A stretch of DNA of 64,000 nucleotides. Origin: Peribacillus alkalitolerans. Lineage in GTDB: Bacteria > Bacillota > Bacilli > Bacillales > DSM-1321. Below, in pieces: positions 45,779 through 55,079 of this stretch. Location of the stretch: assembly GCF_010882125.1 (NCBI RefSeq), contig NZ_JAAGVZ010000017.1, positions 1-64,000 on the forward strand, written 5' to 3'. The position numbers and the translations under genes were made by a program. Under the pieces are notes generated by a model. That model had not been told where the DNA came from. It saw nothing but the letters and a program-made list of their open reading frames with translations, and searched no databases. Positions within the stretch are counted from its first letter, which is position 1. Each line of letters begins with the position of its first letter.

Positions 45779-47521
45779 TTATAATGCTAATTCAAACTGT
45801 TTTGAGTAAAGGTTAGCGTATGCTCCATCGTTTGCAAGCAATTCATCATGCGTACCTTGTTCCACAATTCCGTCGTCCCTCAGAACTATGATTCGATGTG
45901 CATTTCTAATAGTAGAAAGACGATGGGCAATGACGATAGTTGTTCGACCTTTTGCTAACTTTTCAAGTGATCCCTTGATAAAACTTTCACTTTCATTATC
46001 TAATGCGCTAGTTGCTTCATCTAAAATAAGAACTGGTGGGTTCTTTAAAAAAACACGCGCTATACTAAGTCGCTGTTTTTGACCCCCTGAAAGTTTGACT
46101 CCTCGTTGACCAATATCAGTGTGATAGCCGTTTGGGAAGCTCATGATAAAATCATGGGCATTGGCATGGTTCGCTGCTGCAATAATTTCTTCATCGCTGG
46201 CTTCGGGGTTTCCGTATCGGATATTTTCCATCACTGTTCCCGAAAAAAGGTAAACATCCTGCTGTACAACCCCAATTTTTTTTCTTAAAGAATGTAAGTC
46301 GATATTACGAACGTCAATACCATCTATTAACACATCCCCACCCGTAGCATCATAAAAGCGAGGGATGAGAGAACATAACGTCGTTTTTCCCACACCAGAC
46401 GGACCAACTAACGCGACGTACTCTCCTGGATGTATATGAAGCGACATGTTTAACAGGACATGGTTCAATTGGTCATCATAGCGAAAGGAAACCTTTTTAA
46501 ACTCAATTTCACCTCTAACTTCTTGTAAAGTAACAGCATTCGGTTTGTTTTCGATTGCCGGCTTCAGATTCATGATTTCCATAAAGCGCTGAAAGCCTGT
46601 GATTCCTTCTTGAAATTGGGTGTTCATATGAGTCAGTTTTTGAATAGGCTCAATCATAAAATTTATATATAGTAAAAAAGTGATCAAATCCGCTAAATCT
46701 AGCGTATTGTTAACAATACTGACACTACCAAAAATAATGACAGTTATCGTAATCAATTGGATTAACGTTGCAATTCCATTGTAGAAATTCGCTTCTGTCT
46801 TATAAAATTTTTTTCTACTATTTAGGAAACGATTATTTTCTATGTTAAACTTTTCGATTTCTACGTGCTCGTTGGCAAAGGATTTCACTACGCGGATTCC
46901 TGAAAGACTATCCTCTACTTGTGCATTTACGTCACCAATTCTCTCTTTGTTTCTCCTTAATGCCCTGTTCTCTATCTTATTAAAATATAAAGAAACGACT
47001 CCTAACAATGGTAGGAAACAGAAAACGATAATAGCTAATGATGCGTTAATAAAGAACAATATGAAAAATGCTCCTACGAAACGGACTATATATTTGACAT
47101 AATCTTCAGGTCCATGATGATAAAGCTCAGATAACAAAAGTAGATCGTTTGTTATTCGAGACATTAGCTGACCAGTCTTTTCCCTATCGTAAAAACTAAA
47201 AGAAAGCTTTTGCATGTGTGCGAATAACTCTCTACGCATATCACTTTCCATACGCGCACCAACTTCATGACCTTTGTAATCCACAAAATAGTTCACGATA
47301 TTTTGAATTAGGACCAGTACAATCATCAATGCTCCAATCCAAAACACTTTACTAAGTGCCGTGGACAAGTCTCCTTCAAGTACATCCTTTGTAATATAGC
47401 GTACGAGCAAAGGAAACAATAAAGACAAGGAAGATACAATTAAGGCGCTTGCCAAAATGGAAAGAAACAACCTTAAATACGGTTTGTAATAAGATAAAAA
47501 TTTTTTTACTGGAAAATCCAT
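45779..47521 (-). CDS. ABC half-transporter, probable multidrug or lipid exporter
   Basis: Membrane exporter with fused permease and ATPase, working as a homodimer or with an unlinked partner. 580 residues: six membrane helices in about 1-320, then the nucleotide-binding domain with Walker A GPSGVGKTT (about 370), signature LSGGQKQR (477-484), Walker B ILDEATSALD (to about 506) and the H-loop IAHR (near 533). It resembles the MsbA/Sav1866 type; the cargo is unknown. AAAGGGG precedes the ATG and can be masked by a hairpin. A 20-residue leader ORF lies 53 bp upstream, suggesting ribosome-mediated control as for B. subtilis bmrB-bmrCD. Confidence 0.88.
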   Translation of the reverse strand: MDFPVKKFLSYYKPYLRLFLSILASALIVSSLSLLFPLLVRYITKDVLEGDLSTALSKVFWIGALMIVLVLIQNIVNYFVDYKGHEVGARMESDMRRELFAHMQKLSFSFYDREKTGQLMSRITNDLLLLSELYHHGPEDYVKYIVRFVGAFFILFFINASLAIIVFCFLPLLGVVSLYFNKIENRALRRNKERIGDVNAQVEDSLSGIRVVKSFANEHVEIEKFNIENNRFLNSRKKFYKTEANFYNGIATLIQLITITVIIFGSVSIVNNTLDLADLITFLLYINFMIEPIQKLTHMNTQFQEGITGFQRFMEIMNLKPAIENKPNAVTLQEVRGEIEFKKVSFRYDDQLNHVLLNMSLHIHPGEYVALVGPSGVGKTTLCSLIPRFYDATGGDVLIDGIDVRNIDLHSLRKKIGVVQQDVYLFSGTVMENIRYGNPEASDEEIIAAANHANAHDFIMSFPNGYHTDIGQRGVKLSGGQKQRLSIARVFLKNPPVLILDEATSALDNESESFIKGSLEKLAKGRTTIVIAHRLSTIRNAHRIIVLRDDGIVEQGTHDELLANDGAYANLYSKQFELAL

Positions 47522-47607
47522 AAGATACCCCTTTTTGTGTTATTTAATTAAACACATATTAGGGGGTACACCGTTTACTTTTTAGATAGTGTTCCTCCCC
47601 TATATGT
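47522..47607 (-). promoter_or_regulatory. Predicted translational attenuator of the ABC exporter
   Basis: Segment 1, ACATATAGGGG (47597-47607), is in the leader ORF. Segment 2, CCCCTAATATGT (47554-47565), pairs with segment 1 over 11 bp with one bulge. Segment 2 also pairs as TACCCC (47563-47568) with segment 3, GGGGTA (47526-47531), the exporter's ribosome binding site, reinforced by TGTGTT/AACACA (47551-47556 with 47536-47541). The two folds exclude each other. Regulation is inferred. Confidence 0.6.
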
Positions 47608-47637
47608 TTGAATGGCTTGATTCTTAATCTTTTTCAT
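47575..47637 (-). CDS. Leader peptide upstream of the ABC exporter
   Basis: 20-residue basic ORF, MKKIKNQAIQTYRGGTLSKK, with AGGAGG 8 bases before its ATG, ending 53 bp before the exporter start. Codons 12-15 lie in the RNA segment that can pair with the C-rich stretch downstream. Its strong translation signal and tiny size suggest a regulatory leader; a secreted peptide exported by the adjacent transporter is a less likely alternative. Confidence 0.55.
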   Translation of the reverse strand: MKKIKNQAIQTYRGGTLSKK

Positions 47638-47820
47638 TTGTAATTCCTCCTTGACCATTGATACATAAATTATATTCGGTAGTTTTTATAATGAACAGAA
47701 TATTCCCACAAAATTTACAAATTTACTTTACTGGAAAAGAACTCTTTTAAATGAAACTATTTTTTCAAATTTAAATTGACATTATCATTGTGAAGGGATG
47801 CACTTAAAATAAAGTTTCAG

Positions 47821-47905
47821 ATAAAAAAATAAAGACTGATTAAATTGAACTACACCCCATTTGTTAGACATAACATTCGAGGTGCAGTTCAAAATACAGT
47901 CTTTT
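47821..47905 (-). terminator. Terminator of yitJ-metH
   Basis: Long hairpin: AAAGACTG / CAGTCTTT outside, TTGAACTgCACC / GGtGTAGTTCAA inside, then ATTTTTTTATC on the minus strand. Confidence 0.85.
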
Positions 47906-47926
47906 TTCTAATTTAACAAAGCCTTA

Positions 47927-50900
47927 TTATCTCTCTACATTAAAGTATCGTGCATTCGGATGACTGAATACAATGGCTGATACGGATGCTTCAGGCTCCA
48001 TCATGCAGCCATCTGTAAGGGTAATGCCAAGATCTTGAGGTTGTATGAGTTCGAACAATTTTTCCTGATCATCTAAGTTGGGACATGCTGGATACCCAAA
48101 GGAAAAGCGCTGGCCAATGTATTTTGCCGCAAATCTTTCTTTCATGGTCATATTAGGATCATCCGAGATTCCAGCCACTTCACGCATCCTTTGGTGAATA
48201 TATTCTGCAGTTCCTTCTGCAATTTCAAGAGCCAATGCTTGTATCGCATGGCTTTTCAAATATTCTCCATTTCGCTTCCATTCTTCCGCTTTTTGACGTA
48301 TCCCAGAACCTGCTGAAACGACGAAAAATCCAGCATAATCGATTTGATTTGATTCAATGCTTTTAACATAGTCAGATAAGCAAAGGAACGGATCTGACTG
48401 TTGTCTAGGAAAATCGAAAGTTTGTAAAGGCAAGTCTTTTTGATCAGTAGGATAAACATGAAGTTGGTTTCCTTCACTTTGGACAGGGAAAAACCGATAG
48501 ACTGCTTTGATAGCAAAAGGTTGGTATTGTTTTAGGAAATGAAGTAATTCTTCTATTAAAAGATGGATCGATTGGGCTTTAGGATCCCCTTCTAATAGTA
48601 ATTGCTCTACCTTCCCCTTTAGCCCCAGATGATGCCCATATAGCATTTGACGATTGATATATGGAATGACCTCTTCTAATGCTATATCTTTAAACAACCG
48701 TCGTTCTAAATGTAACGGTCTTTTTACTTCATGATCTGGCAAACTGCTCTTTTTAACTAAATGATTTTCAGAAGGACGTACCCACTCAATTTTTTCAATA
48801 ACAGAAGGTTGTTTCTTAATTGTTAATGAGTTCCTTGTGCTTGAATGAATCTCATTCATAATTCGCAACCCATCCATTGCGTCCTTTGCATAGTGGACTT
48901 CGCCGTCATATGCTGGTGCTATTTTTCCTGTCGTAAATTTCCTTGAAAGGGCTGCCCCTCCAACCACGATTGGCAATTGAATACTTTCCTGCGCCAAATC
49001 CATGGCAGTGATAACCATTTGCTGTGCAGATTTGACCAATAGTCCTGATAAACCAATGGCAGTCGGTTGATGTTTTTTCACTGCTTCAATTAATGTAGAA
49101 GGTGCGACTTTAATACCGAGATCAACTATTTCATAACCATTATTTGAAAGAATGATTTCTACAAGGTTTTTGCCGATATCATGAACATCCCCCTTAACTG
49201 TTGCCAAAAGCATCTTCCCTTTATGTAAGGAGGCTTTATCGTTTGTCATCAACGGCTCCAAATGTGCTACGGCCGCTTTCATACTTTCAGCACTTTGCAA
49301 AACTTCAGCTACAATTAATTTATTATCATTGAATAAGCGACCTACTTCTGCCATTCCTTTCATCAATGGGCCATTGATAATATCTAAAGGAGTAACCTGT
49401 TTTGCAAGCAATTCATCCAAATCTTCAACTAGTCCAATTTTTGTTCCTTCAATAATGTAATTTGCTAATCGTTCCTCTACCGGCAATTTCTCTTGTGATA
49501 CTTGTTTGGTTTCTTTTTTATCTCTAAAATGCGCAACAAAAGCTTGCAAGTTGGGTTCTGAATTCTCAAATAGCAATGCCTCTGAGAGTCTTATCTCATC
49601 AGGAGGAACACTGGCAAAACGCTCAAGTTTTTCAGTATTTACGATGGCATAGTCCAAACCTGCTTTGACGCAATGATACAAAAACACAGCATTAAGGATT
49701 TCCCGACCTCGTGGAGGTAATCCAAACGAAACATTGCTTATTCCAAGTATTATTAAGGAGGAAGGAAATGCAGTTTTGATTAATCTGATTCCCTCAACTG
49801 TTTCCTTAGCTGAATCTGTGTATTGTTCATCCCCTGTGCCTACCGGGAAAACCAATGTATCAAAAATAATATCTGTTGGTGAAAATCCGTATTCTTCAAC
49901 TAATATCCGGTAACTTCTAGTGGCAATTCCGAGTTTTTCTTCAGCTGTAACCGCCATTCCTTTTTCATCAATGGTACCGACTACAAGTGCACCCCCATAC
50001 TTTTTGACCAACCCCGCAACTTTATGGAATTTCTCTTCCCCATCTTCCAGGTTTACTGAATTGATGATACATTTTCCTTGCGTCTTTTTTAGAGCTGTTT
50101 CCATCACTTTTTCATCGGTACTATCAATTACAATCGGCACTTTTACTTTTTTGACCACTTCGGTGATAAACTGCTCCATGCTCCCGTCTTCATCTCCATC
50201 AGGGTCCGCTAAACAAATATCGATTACATGTGCACCTTTCTTTACTTGATGTCGTGCAATTTCTGCTGCTTCATTAAAATTCCCAGCCGTAATTAGCTGC
50301 TTGAATTTTCTTGACCCGATTACGTTGGTGCGCTCTCCCACTAATAACGGTCTCATCGAATCATCATACTGGAGGGGTTCGATTCCTGAAACCATATGTA
50401 TGTTAGTTTTAATCTGTTTAGATAATTTTCGAGGTTTGACTTGAGCCATAGCTTCAGAAATAGCTTTTATATGAGTAGGTGTTGTTCCACAACATCCACC
50501 CACAATATTGATCCATCCTTGATCTGCAAATTGTTTGATTTTTTTTGCCAATGATTTGGCTGTTTCTTGGTAATTTCCTTCTTCATCTGGTAGTCCTGCA
50601 TTCGGATAACAGCTAATTGCTGCTGATGAAATTTCTGCAAGACTTCTGATATGTTCAGCCATGAATTCTGGACCAGTTGCACAGTTTAGACCGATCGCAA
50701 GTGGGTTCATATGCTGACAGGAAATATAAAATGCTTCAATGGACTGGCCAGCAAGAGTGGTTCCCATTGGTTCAATTGTTCCAGATATGATGATAGGTAC
50801 TTTTCGTTCGTATTCTAAAAAGGCTTCCTCAATCCCGATAAAAGCCGCCTTAACATTTAACATATCTTGACAGGTTTCTACCAGAAAAAGATCGACCCCA

Positions 50901-51361
50901 CCTTCTAACAATCCACATGCTTGCTCCTTATAGCTTAAGGTAAGCTCATCAAAAGAAATTCCACCAGTAAGAGACAGCGTTTTCGTAGTAGGTCCGATTG
51001 CCCCCGCCACAAACCTTGGCCATTCAGAAGTAGAGTATTGGGTTGCAACTGCCCGCGCAAGCTTGGCCGCATCAACATTTAATTGGAATGCCTGTTTTTC
51101 AAGACCATACTCCTCTAATACAACACTTGTTGACCCAAATGTATTGGTCTCTATAATATCCGCACCCGCTAACAAATACTGTTCATGGATGTCACTGATA
51201 ATATCTGGACGGGTTATGGTAAGGTATTCATTGCATCCCTCTAAAGCTTCCCCACCAAAATCAGCTTCGGATAGGTTAGCTTGTTGAATCATCGTTCCCA
51301 TAGCACCATCAAGTATTAATATTTTTTTGGATAGTTGATCCTCAAGTAAGCTTACTTGCAT
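47927..51361 (-). CDS. metH: Cobalamin-dependent methionine synthase
   Basis: Transfers the methyl group of 5-methyltetrahydrofolate to homocysteine through cobalamin. 1144 residues in standard order: homocysteine-binding barrel (1-310, zinc Cys in GLNCATG and GGCCGTTP); pterin-binding domain (about 335-600, LLVGERTNVIGSRKF); B12 cap and binding domain (about 640-870, DVHDIGKNLVEIIL with the cobalt-ligating His); C-terminal SAM-dependent reactivation domain (to 1144, FSFGYPACPNLDDQEKL). GGAGG precedes the ATG, and the first 20 bp overlap the end of yitJ, indicating translational coupling. Confidence 0.97.
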   Translation of the reverse strand: MQVSLLEDQLSKKILILDGAMGTMIQQANLSEADFGGEALEGCNEYLTITRPDIISDIHEQYLLAGADIIETNTFGSTSVVLEEYGLEKQAFQLNVDAAKLARAVATQYSTSEWPRFVAGAIGPTTKTLSLTGGISFDELTLSYKEQACGLLEGGVDLFLVETCQDMLNVKAAFIGIEEAFLEYERKVPIIISGTIEPMGTTLAGQSIEAFYISCQHMNPLAIGLNCATGPEFMAEHIRSLAEISSAAISCYPNAGLPDEEGNYQETAKSLAKKIKQFADQGWINIVGGCCGTTPTHIKAISEAMAQVKPRKLSKQIKTNIHMVSGIEPLQYDDSMRPLLVGERTNVIGSRKFKQLITAGNFNEAAEIARHQVKKGAHVIDICLADPDGDEDGSMEQFITEVVKKVKVPIVIDSTDEKVMETALKKTQGKCIINSVNLEDGEEKFHKVAGLVKKYGGALVVGTIDEKGMAVTAEEKLGIATRSYRILVEEYGFSPTDIIFDTLVFPVGTGDEQYTDSAKETVEGIRLIKTAFPSSLIILGISNVSFGLPPRGREILNAVFLYHCVKAGLDYAIVNTEKLERFASVPPDEIRLSEALLFENSEPNLQAFVAHFRDKKETKQVSQEKLPVEERLANYIIEGTKIGLVEDLDELLAKQVTPLDIINGPLMKGMAEVGRLFNDNKLIVAEVLQSAESMKAAVAHLEPLMTNDKASLHKGKMLLATVKGDVHDIGKNLVEIILSNNGYEIVDLGIKVAPSTLIEAVKKHQPTAIGLSGLLVKSAQQMVITAMDLAQESIQLPIVVGGAALSRKFTTGKIAPAYDGEVHYAKDAMDGLRIMNEIHSSTRNSLTIKKQPSVIEKIEWVRPSENHLVKKSSLPDHEVKRPLHLERRLFKDIALEEVIPYINRQMLYGHHLGLKGKVEQLLLEGDPKAQSIHLLIEELLHFLKQYQPFAIKAVYRFFPVQSEGNQLHVYPTDQKDLPLQTFDFPRQQSDPFLCLSDYVKSIESNQIDYAGFFVVSAGSGIRQKAEEWKRNGEYLKSHAIQALALEIAEGTAEYIHQRMREVAGISDDPNMTMKERFAAKYIGQRFSFGYPACPNLDDQEKLFELIQPQDLGITLTDGCMMEPEASVSAIVFSHPNARYFNVER

Positions 51362-53201
51362 ATTGACGTTCCTCCTTCAATTCTTGCTTGTCTTTGTCCC
51401 GTATATATTCTGTTAGGTTTACGGTCATCCCATATCTCATAAAAGGAGTAATCAAGTAAATGCTCTTCCACTTTTCCAAAGCTGCATCTATCAATTCCTT
51501 TGCAATCGCCAATCCTTCAATCTCAGCTTGTCTTCGGTCATTTCCTGCAGAAAACATAGCCTTTCTTACTTGGTCCGTAAGTTGAATACCTGGCACTTCA
51601 TGATGAAGGAATTCCGCATTTTTATAGCTCGTCAATGGCATGATGCCAATATAAATAGGAGCATCTATATGTTTCGTAGCTTCATGTAACTCTTCTAATT
51701 GATGGATGGAAAATATGGGTTGTGTAATAAATGAATCCGCTCCACAGGCTATTTTTTTTTCCATCCTTTCAACGGCTTTGTGAAGGTACCTCACATTTGG
51801 ATTAAATGCCGCTGCAACATGAAAGTTCGTCTTCTGACCAAGAGATTGACCACTATAGGAACGACCTTCGTTGAATTGTTTTATCAGCCCAATCAAATCA
51901 AAGGACGACAAATCATAAACTGAAGTGGCCCCAGGAAAATCTCCAATTTTGGATGGATCTCCAGTCACTGCGAGTACCTCATTTAACCCTAGAGTATGAA
52001 GTCCCATTAAATGTGATTGTAATCCTATTAAATTTCTATCACGGCATGTTATATGGACAATCGGTTTAATCTTCTGCTTATCTTGTAAAATTGAAGATAG
52101 GCTCACATTACAAATACGGGGTGATGCAAGCGAATTGTCCGCAAGCGTCAAAGTATCTGCACCAGCTGAAATCAGTGCCTTGGCTCCTTGAAGAAAATCA
52201 CTTATTCCTAACTTTTTTGGTGGATCTAATTCCACTAAGATTGTTCGTTCAGTCTTGCCTTTTTTTAGGACAGATGGTCCATTGTCATCGAAGGAAGAAT
52301 TATAAATTTCTATTTTCCTAGGTTTTACAATTTTCTCTAGAACTGGTTTTTTTCCAGCTAGCGCTTTTTTCACTGATTCGATGTGAAGAGGCGTCGTCCC
52401 ACAACAGCCGCCTATGATTCTGGCACCTTGTTCAACCAGCTGAATGGCACTGCTACCAAAGTAATCCGGATTGGGTTCGTAAGTTAATTTCCCGTCTAGA
52501 AAATCTGGCAAACTCGCATTCGGATATACCGATAATACTGACTTTTGTGGAATGGGTACCTCTTCTAGTGATCGGATCATATGATGCGGTCCTAATCTAC
52601 AATTTAATCCAACCGCTTCAACATCAAATTGTTCCAGTCTAATTAATGCGTCGCTTACATGCATACCATTCTGTAAATACTTCATATCGTGAAGACAAAT
52701 ATTCGCTATGATAGGAAGGTTCGATTCTTCTTTTACGATTGCAAGTACTGCTTCTATTTCCTCTAAGTCATAGTAAGTTTCTAGTAAAATACCATCTGGA
52801 TCCTCCAACAACAGGGCATAAAGCTGCTCTCTGAATTGGCGCTTAATTTCTGATAGGTCTAAGTCATTTTTCCTTAACCCTCTGCTTGCCCCGATAGTGC
52901 CGAACACGAATGCTTGATTGTTGGCTGCTTTTCTAGCAATTATCACTCCCTGCCGATTAATTTGCTGGACCTCATCCTCTAAACCATATCTCTTTAATTT
53001 ATAATAGTTTGCTCCATAAGTGTTGGTCTGAATGATATCAGATCCTGACGCCACATACGTCTTATGAATTTGTTCGATTTTATCTGGTGAAATGATATTC
53101 AATTCTTCAAAACAATGGTCGATGCCAGTTGAATAAAGAAGAGTTCCCATTGCTCCATCACCAATCAAAATTCTCTTTGATAACTCTTCTCTGAAATCCA
53201 T
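51342..53201 (-). CDS. yitJ: Bifunctional homocysteine methyltransferase / methylenetetrahydrofolate reductase YitJ
   Basis: Two-domain enzyme. The N-terminal homocysteine S-methyltransferase domain (about 1-300) has GDGAMGTLLY, GLNCRLGP and IGGCCGTTP zinc cysteines. The C-terminal methylenetetrahydrofolate reductase domain (about 325-600) has ILVELDPPKK, HITCRDRN and QPIFSIHQLEEL. The reductase supplies the 5-methyl-THF used by MetH. About 619 residues, as in B. subtilis YitJ. I start at the ATG at 53201 behind AGGGGGGG; the longer ORF lacks a ribosome binding site. A SAM riboswitch lies upstream and metH overlaps downstream. Confidence 0.95.
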   Translation of the reverse strand: MDFREELSKRILIGDGAMGTLLYSTGIDHCFEELNIISPDKIEQIHKTYVASGSDIIQTNTYGANYYKLKRYGLEDEVQQINRQGVIIARKAANNQAFVFGTIGASRGLRKNDLDLSEIKRQFREQLYALLLEDPDGILLETYYDLEEIEAVLAIVKEESNLPIIANICLHDMKYLQNGMHVSDALIRLEQFDVEAVGLNCRLGPHHMIRSLEEVPIPQKSVLSVYPNASLPDFLDGKLTYEPNPDYFGSSAIQLVEQGARIIGGCCGTTPLHIESVKKALAGKKPVLEKIVKPRKIEIYNSSFDDNGPSVLKKGKTERTILVELDPPKKLGISDFLQGAKALISAGADTLTLADNSLASPRICNVSLSSILQDKQKIKPIVHITCRDRNLIGLQSHLMGLHTLGLNEVLAVTGDPSKIGDFPGATSVYDLSSFDLIGLIKQFNEGRSYSGQSLGQKTNFHVAAAFNPNVRYLHKAVERMEKKIACGADSFITQPIFSIHQLEELHEATKHIDAPIYIGIMPLTSYKNAEFLHHEVPGIQLTDQVRKAMFSAGNDRRQAEIEGLAIAKELIDAALEKWKSIYLITPFMRYGMTVNLTEYIRDKDKQELKEERQYASKLT

Positions 53202-53280
53202 GGTACCCCCCCTATAAAATTTCTCTATGTATCTTTGAAAGTTAGTAGTGAAATCGAATTCTAACCATTCCAAGCAAACA

Positions 53281-53417
53281 AAAAAGGCTTCAAAAGAAGA
53301 AGCCTTTTTATCTTCCTCTTATCACTCAAGCAATGCTTGCTGGAATTAGCACCTTTGTACGGTTGTACAGGTTGCTGAAGCATCATTAGGCCAGGTCCCT
53401 CCGCTTCTCTTGATAAG
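53281..53417 (-). promoter_or_regulatory. SAM-I (S-box) riboswitch with terminator
   Basis: Aptamer at 53318-53417 on the minus strand: CTTATCAAGAGAAG, GGAGGGACCTGGCC, GATGCTTCAGCAACC, AAGGTGCTAATTCC and closing GATAAG, all hallmark S-box segments. It is followed by the terminator AAAAAGGCTTC / GAAGCCTTTTT (53281-53309). High SAM should end transcription before yitJ-metH. Confidence 0.97.
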
Positions 53418-53581
53418 AATTCTATATAATTTTAATAACCTTCACTTTACATGAATATTCCGTTAATTTCAATATCATACAAACAGTTTTTGATAATAAA
53501 TATAAATCATCCCATAGATGTTGTGGTTTTATCATGTCTAATGTGGATTTATCATCGTTTCATTTGTGGTTTGTAGAAAAA

Positions 53582-53810
53582 GAAAGGCTCTTTTCGTTTG
53601 CCCGTTGATTGCAGCGAGAGGCACTTGCTTTCCGTGGGGAGGAAAGGGAGCCACCTCGGCGTTACAGCCTGTGGGGTGTCCCACTTCCCTCCTTTATTCA
53701 GCATGCCATTGAAAAAGCTTCCTCGATTAAACACCGCACGAAGGAAATGGGAATGCATTTTCGAGGAGTAAGTAAGTACCCCCGCTTCAATCAACTCAGA
53801 CTGTTATAGA
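53582..53810 (-). repeat. GC-rich interspersed repeat, copy 4
   Basis: AGGCTCTTTTCG, GTTGATTGCAGCGAGAGGC, CTTTCCGTGGGGAGG, CCTCGGCGTTACAGCCTGTG, CACGAAGGAAATGGGAATG, TTTCGAGGAG and CAATCAACTC match the family. Same extended subtype as copy 3. The ORFs on either strand are not treated as genes. The rest of the gap 53418-53837 shows nothing else. Confidence 0.8.
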
Positions 53811-53837
53811 TAAATTACACTAACAAAGTTAAAGTGA

Positions 53838-54473
53838 TCAAGCTTCCAATCTTCTTTTGATATTTTCTTTCCATGCTTCAGCTAAGTCTGGCACATTCAA
53901 CAATTGTTGCATTCTAGAATAGTTTTTTCTATCGTGAAAGTATATTTGATTAGCTTCAAGAATACTGATTGAATGGTCTTTTCTCTCTAACAACTGAATC
54001 TCAGATCCATTCTGAATGGTTCCTTCTTTAAGGACTTTTCCAAAATATCCAGTGAATCCTGTTTCAACTATCCGCTTTAGTAAAGGAGGTAAATTGTTAT
54101 ATTGTGAGATGGTTGCACAAGGAATTCGACCTTGCGTGATCAATACCTCCGTTTCACCAATACGATAGATATCACCAATGAAGACTTCATCTTCTTTCAT
54201 ATTCTTGACTGTCACATTTTCACCAAAGGCAGGTAAGGTCAATTCCGTCTTCCATTCGGAATTCCAGAATTGATAATGTTCATACGGATAAAAACATATC
54301 GCCCGATCCCGACCTCCATGAAAATCTGTATTAGCTACTCCATCTCCTTCAAAGCAATCATAAGTAAGTTTGGCTTGCTCAACAGATTGTTTTACAATTC
54401 CGGTCACAATTTCACCTGAAGTAAAGATATGTTTGGCTGGTTTTCCGATACTAAGGTTCATGAGGCTTTTCAT
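53838..54473 (-). CDS. yflK: MOSC domain protein (YflK/YiiM-like)
   Basis: MOSC domains are molybdenum-cofactor-sulfurase-type beta barrels; YiiM relatives use molybdenum cofactor to reduce N-hydroxylated compounds. 211 residues with MNLSIGKPAKHI, the conserved FHGGRDRAICFYPYEHYQFW segment (about 50-69), FGENVTVKNMKEDEVFIGDI and the Cys in RIPCATISQYNN (about 118), the usual cofactor-binding Cys position. The C-terminal 50 residues resemble the three-helix 3-alpha domain. GGAGG precedes the ATG. Monocistronic. Confidence 0.85.
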   Translation of the reverse strand: MKSLMNLSIGKPAKHIFTSGEIVTGIVKQSVEQAKLTYDCFEGDGVANTDFHGGRDRAICFYPYEHYQFWNSEWKTELTLPAFGENVTVKNMKEDEVFIGDIYRIGETEVLITQGRIPCATISQYNNLPPLLKRIVETGFTGYFGKVLKEGTIQNGSEIQLLERKDHSISILEANQIYFHDRKNYSRMQQLLNVPDLAEAWKENIKRRLEA

Positions 54474-54704
54474 TTGTATTCCTCCAAATTCGAAGATCTA
54501 TCTTAATTTAAGTGTCATTCGTGAGAAGCTCGTGACATATATATAGCTTTATGGTAATCTATGTAAGAGAAATAAGAAACAACATTTATAGAAAACTTGG
54601 CTAGAGTCCATTTAACGCTCACGATGCCTAGTTACATGTATTCTATATTTCTAAAATTTTCGGCTACTTCGACTTAGTTCTCTGCTTCCAATTTATATTT
54701 TTCA

Positions 54705-54826
54705 TAAAGTGAAAAGAATCCGAAGTTGCTGCAACAACTTCGGATTGTAATAGAATAAAGATCTTTAAAAATCGACTTTTGCCAAGAAATAGACCTCTTC
54801 CATTAATCAGGAGGTCTATTTTTTAT
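54705..54826 (+). ncRNA. Candidate antitoxin RNA antisense to the holin-like toxin 3' end
   Basis: A plus-strand transcript from about 54705 would contain a hairpin (AATCCGAAGTTG / CAACTTCGGATT, 54717-54746) and end at a strong plus-oriented terminator (AATAGACCTC / GAGGTCTATT then TTTTATT, 54787-54824). That terminator overlaps the toxin stop codon at 54816. Such 3'-overlap antisense RNAs are the rule for Bacillus type I toxins. The promoter is weak and the 5' end is a guess. Confidence 0.35.
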
Positions 54827-54899
54827 TATGAAAAGCTAGAATGGAAATAAGTAATGTGGCAAAAGAAAACATAACCATAAGAGCTTCAAATATTGTCAT
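54816..54899 (-). CDS. Putative holin-like type I toxin
   Basis: 27-residue hydrophobic peptide: MTIFEALMVMFSFAT start, one membrane helix, ending FHNKK. The MTIFEALMLM-like beginning and NKK ending are those of the holin-like toxin family (PF16935 type) found as type I toxins in Bacillus. The ribosome binding site AGGAGGTGAGG lies right before the ATG. A promoter overlapped by a LexA-like box lies 60-100 bp upstream, and a candidate antisense RNA overlaps its 3' end. Confidence 0.75.
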   Translation of the reverse strand: MTIFEALMVMFSFATLLISILAFHNKK

Positions 54900-54959
54900 G
54901 GCCTCACCTCCTTTCAAAGGAGTCGGCCGACCATTAAAGACGATTCTATTACTCTTCTA

Positions 54960-55000
54960 ATTATAGCATAAATTTCCACAAAACAAGAACACTTGTTCTT
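54960..55000 (-). promoter_or_regulatory. Toxin promoter with LexA/DinR-like box
   Basis: Minus-strand TATAAT at 54960-54965 has a T-rich -35 region at about 54983-54988. AAGAACAAGTGTTCTT (54985-55000) overlaps that -35 and matches the Bacillus LexA consensus CGAACRNRYGTTYC at 12 of 14 positions (core GAAC-N4-GTTC complete). Confidence 0.5.
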
Positions 55001-55079
55001 ATTTTTAGACAAAATAGCTGTAAAGCCCTATCCTATATTAACTTCAAAATGGTTACCAGTATTGGTAAAAGATAGACTA

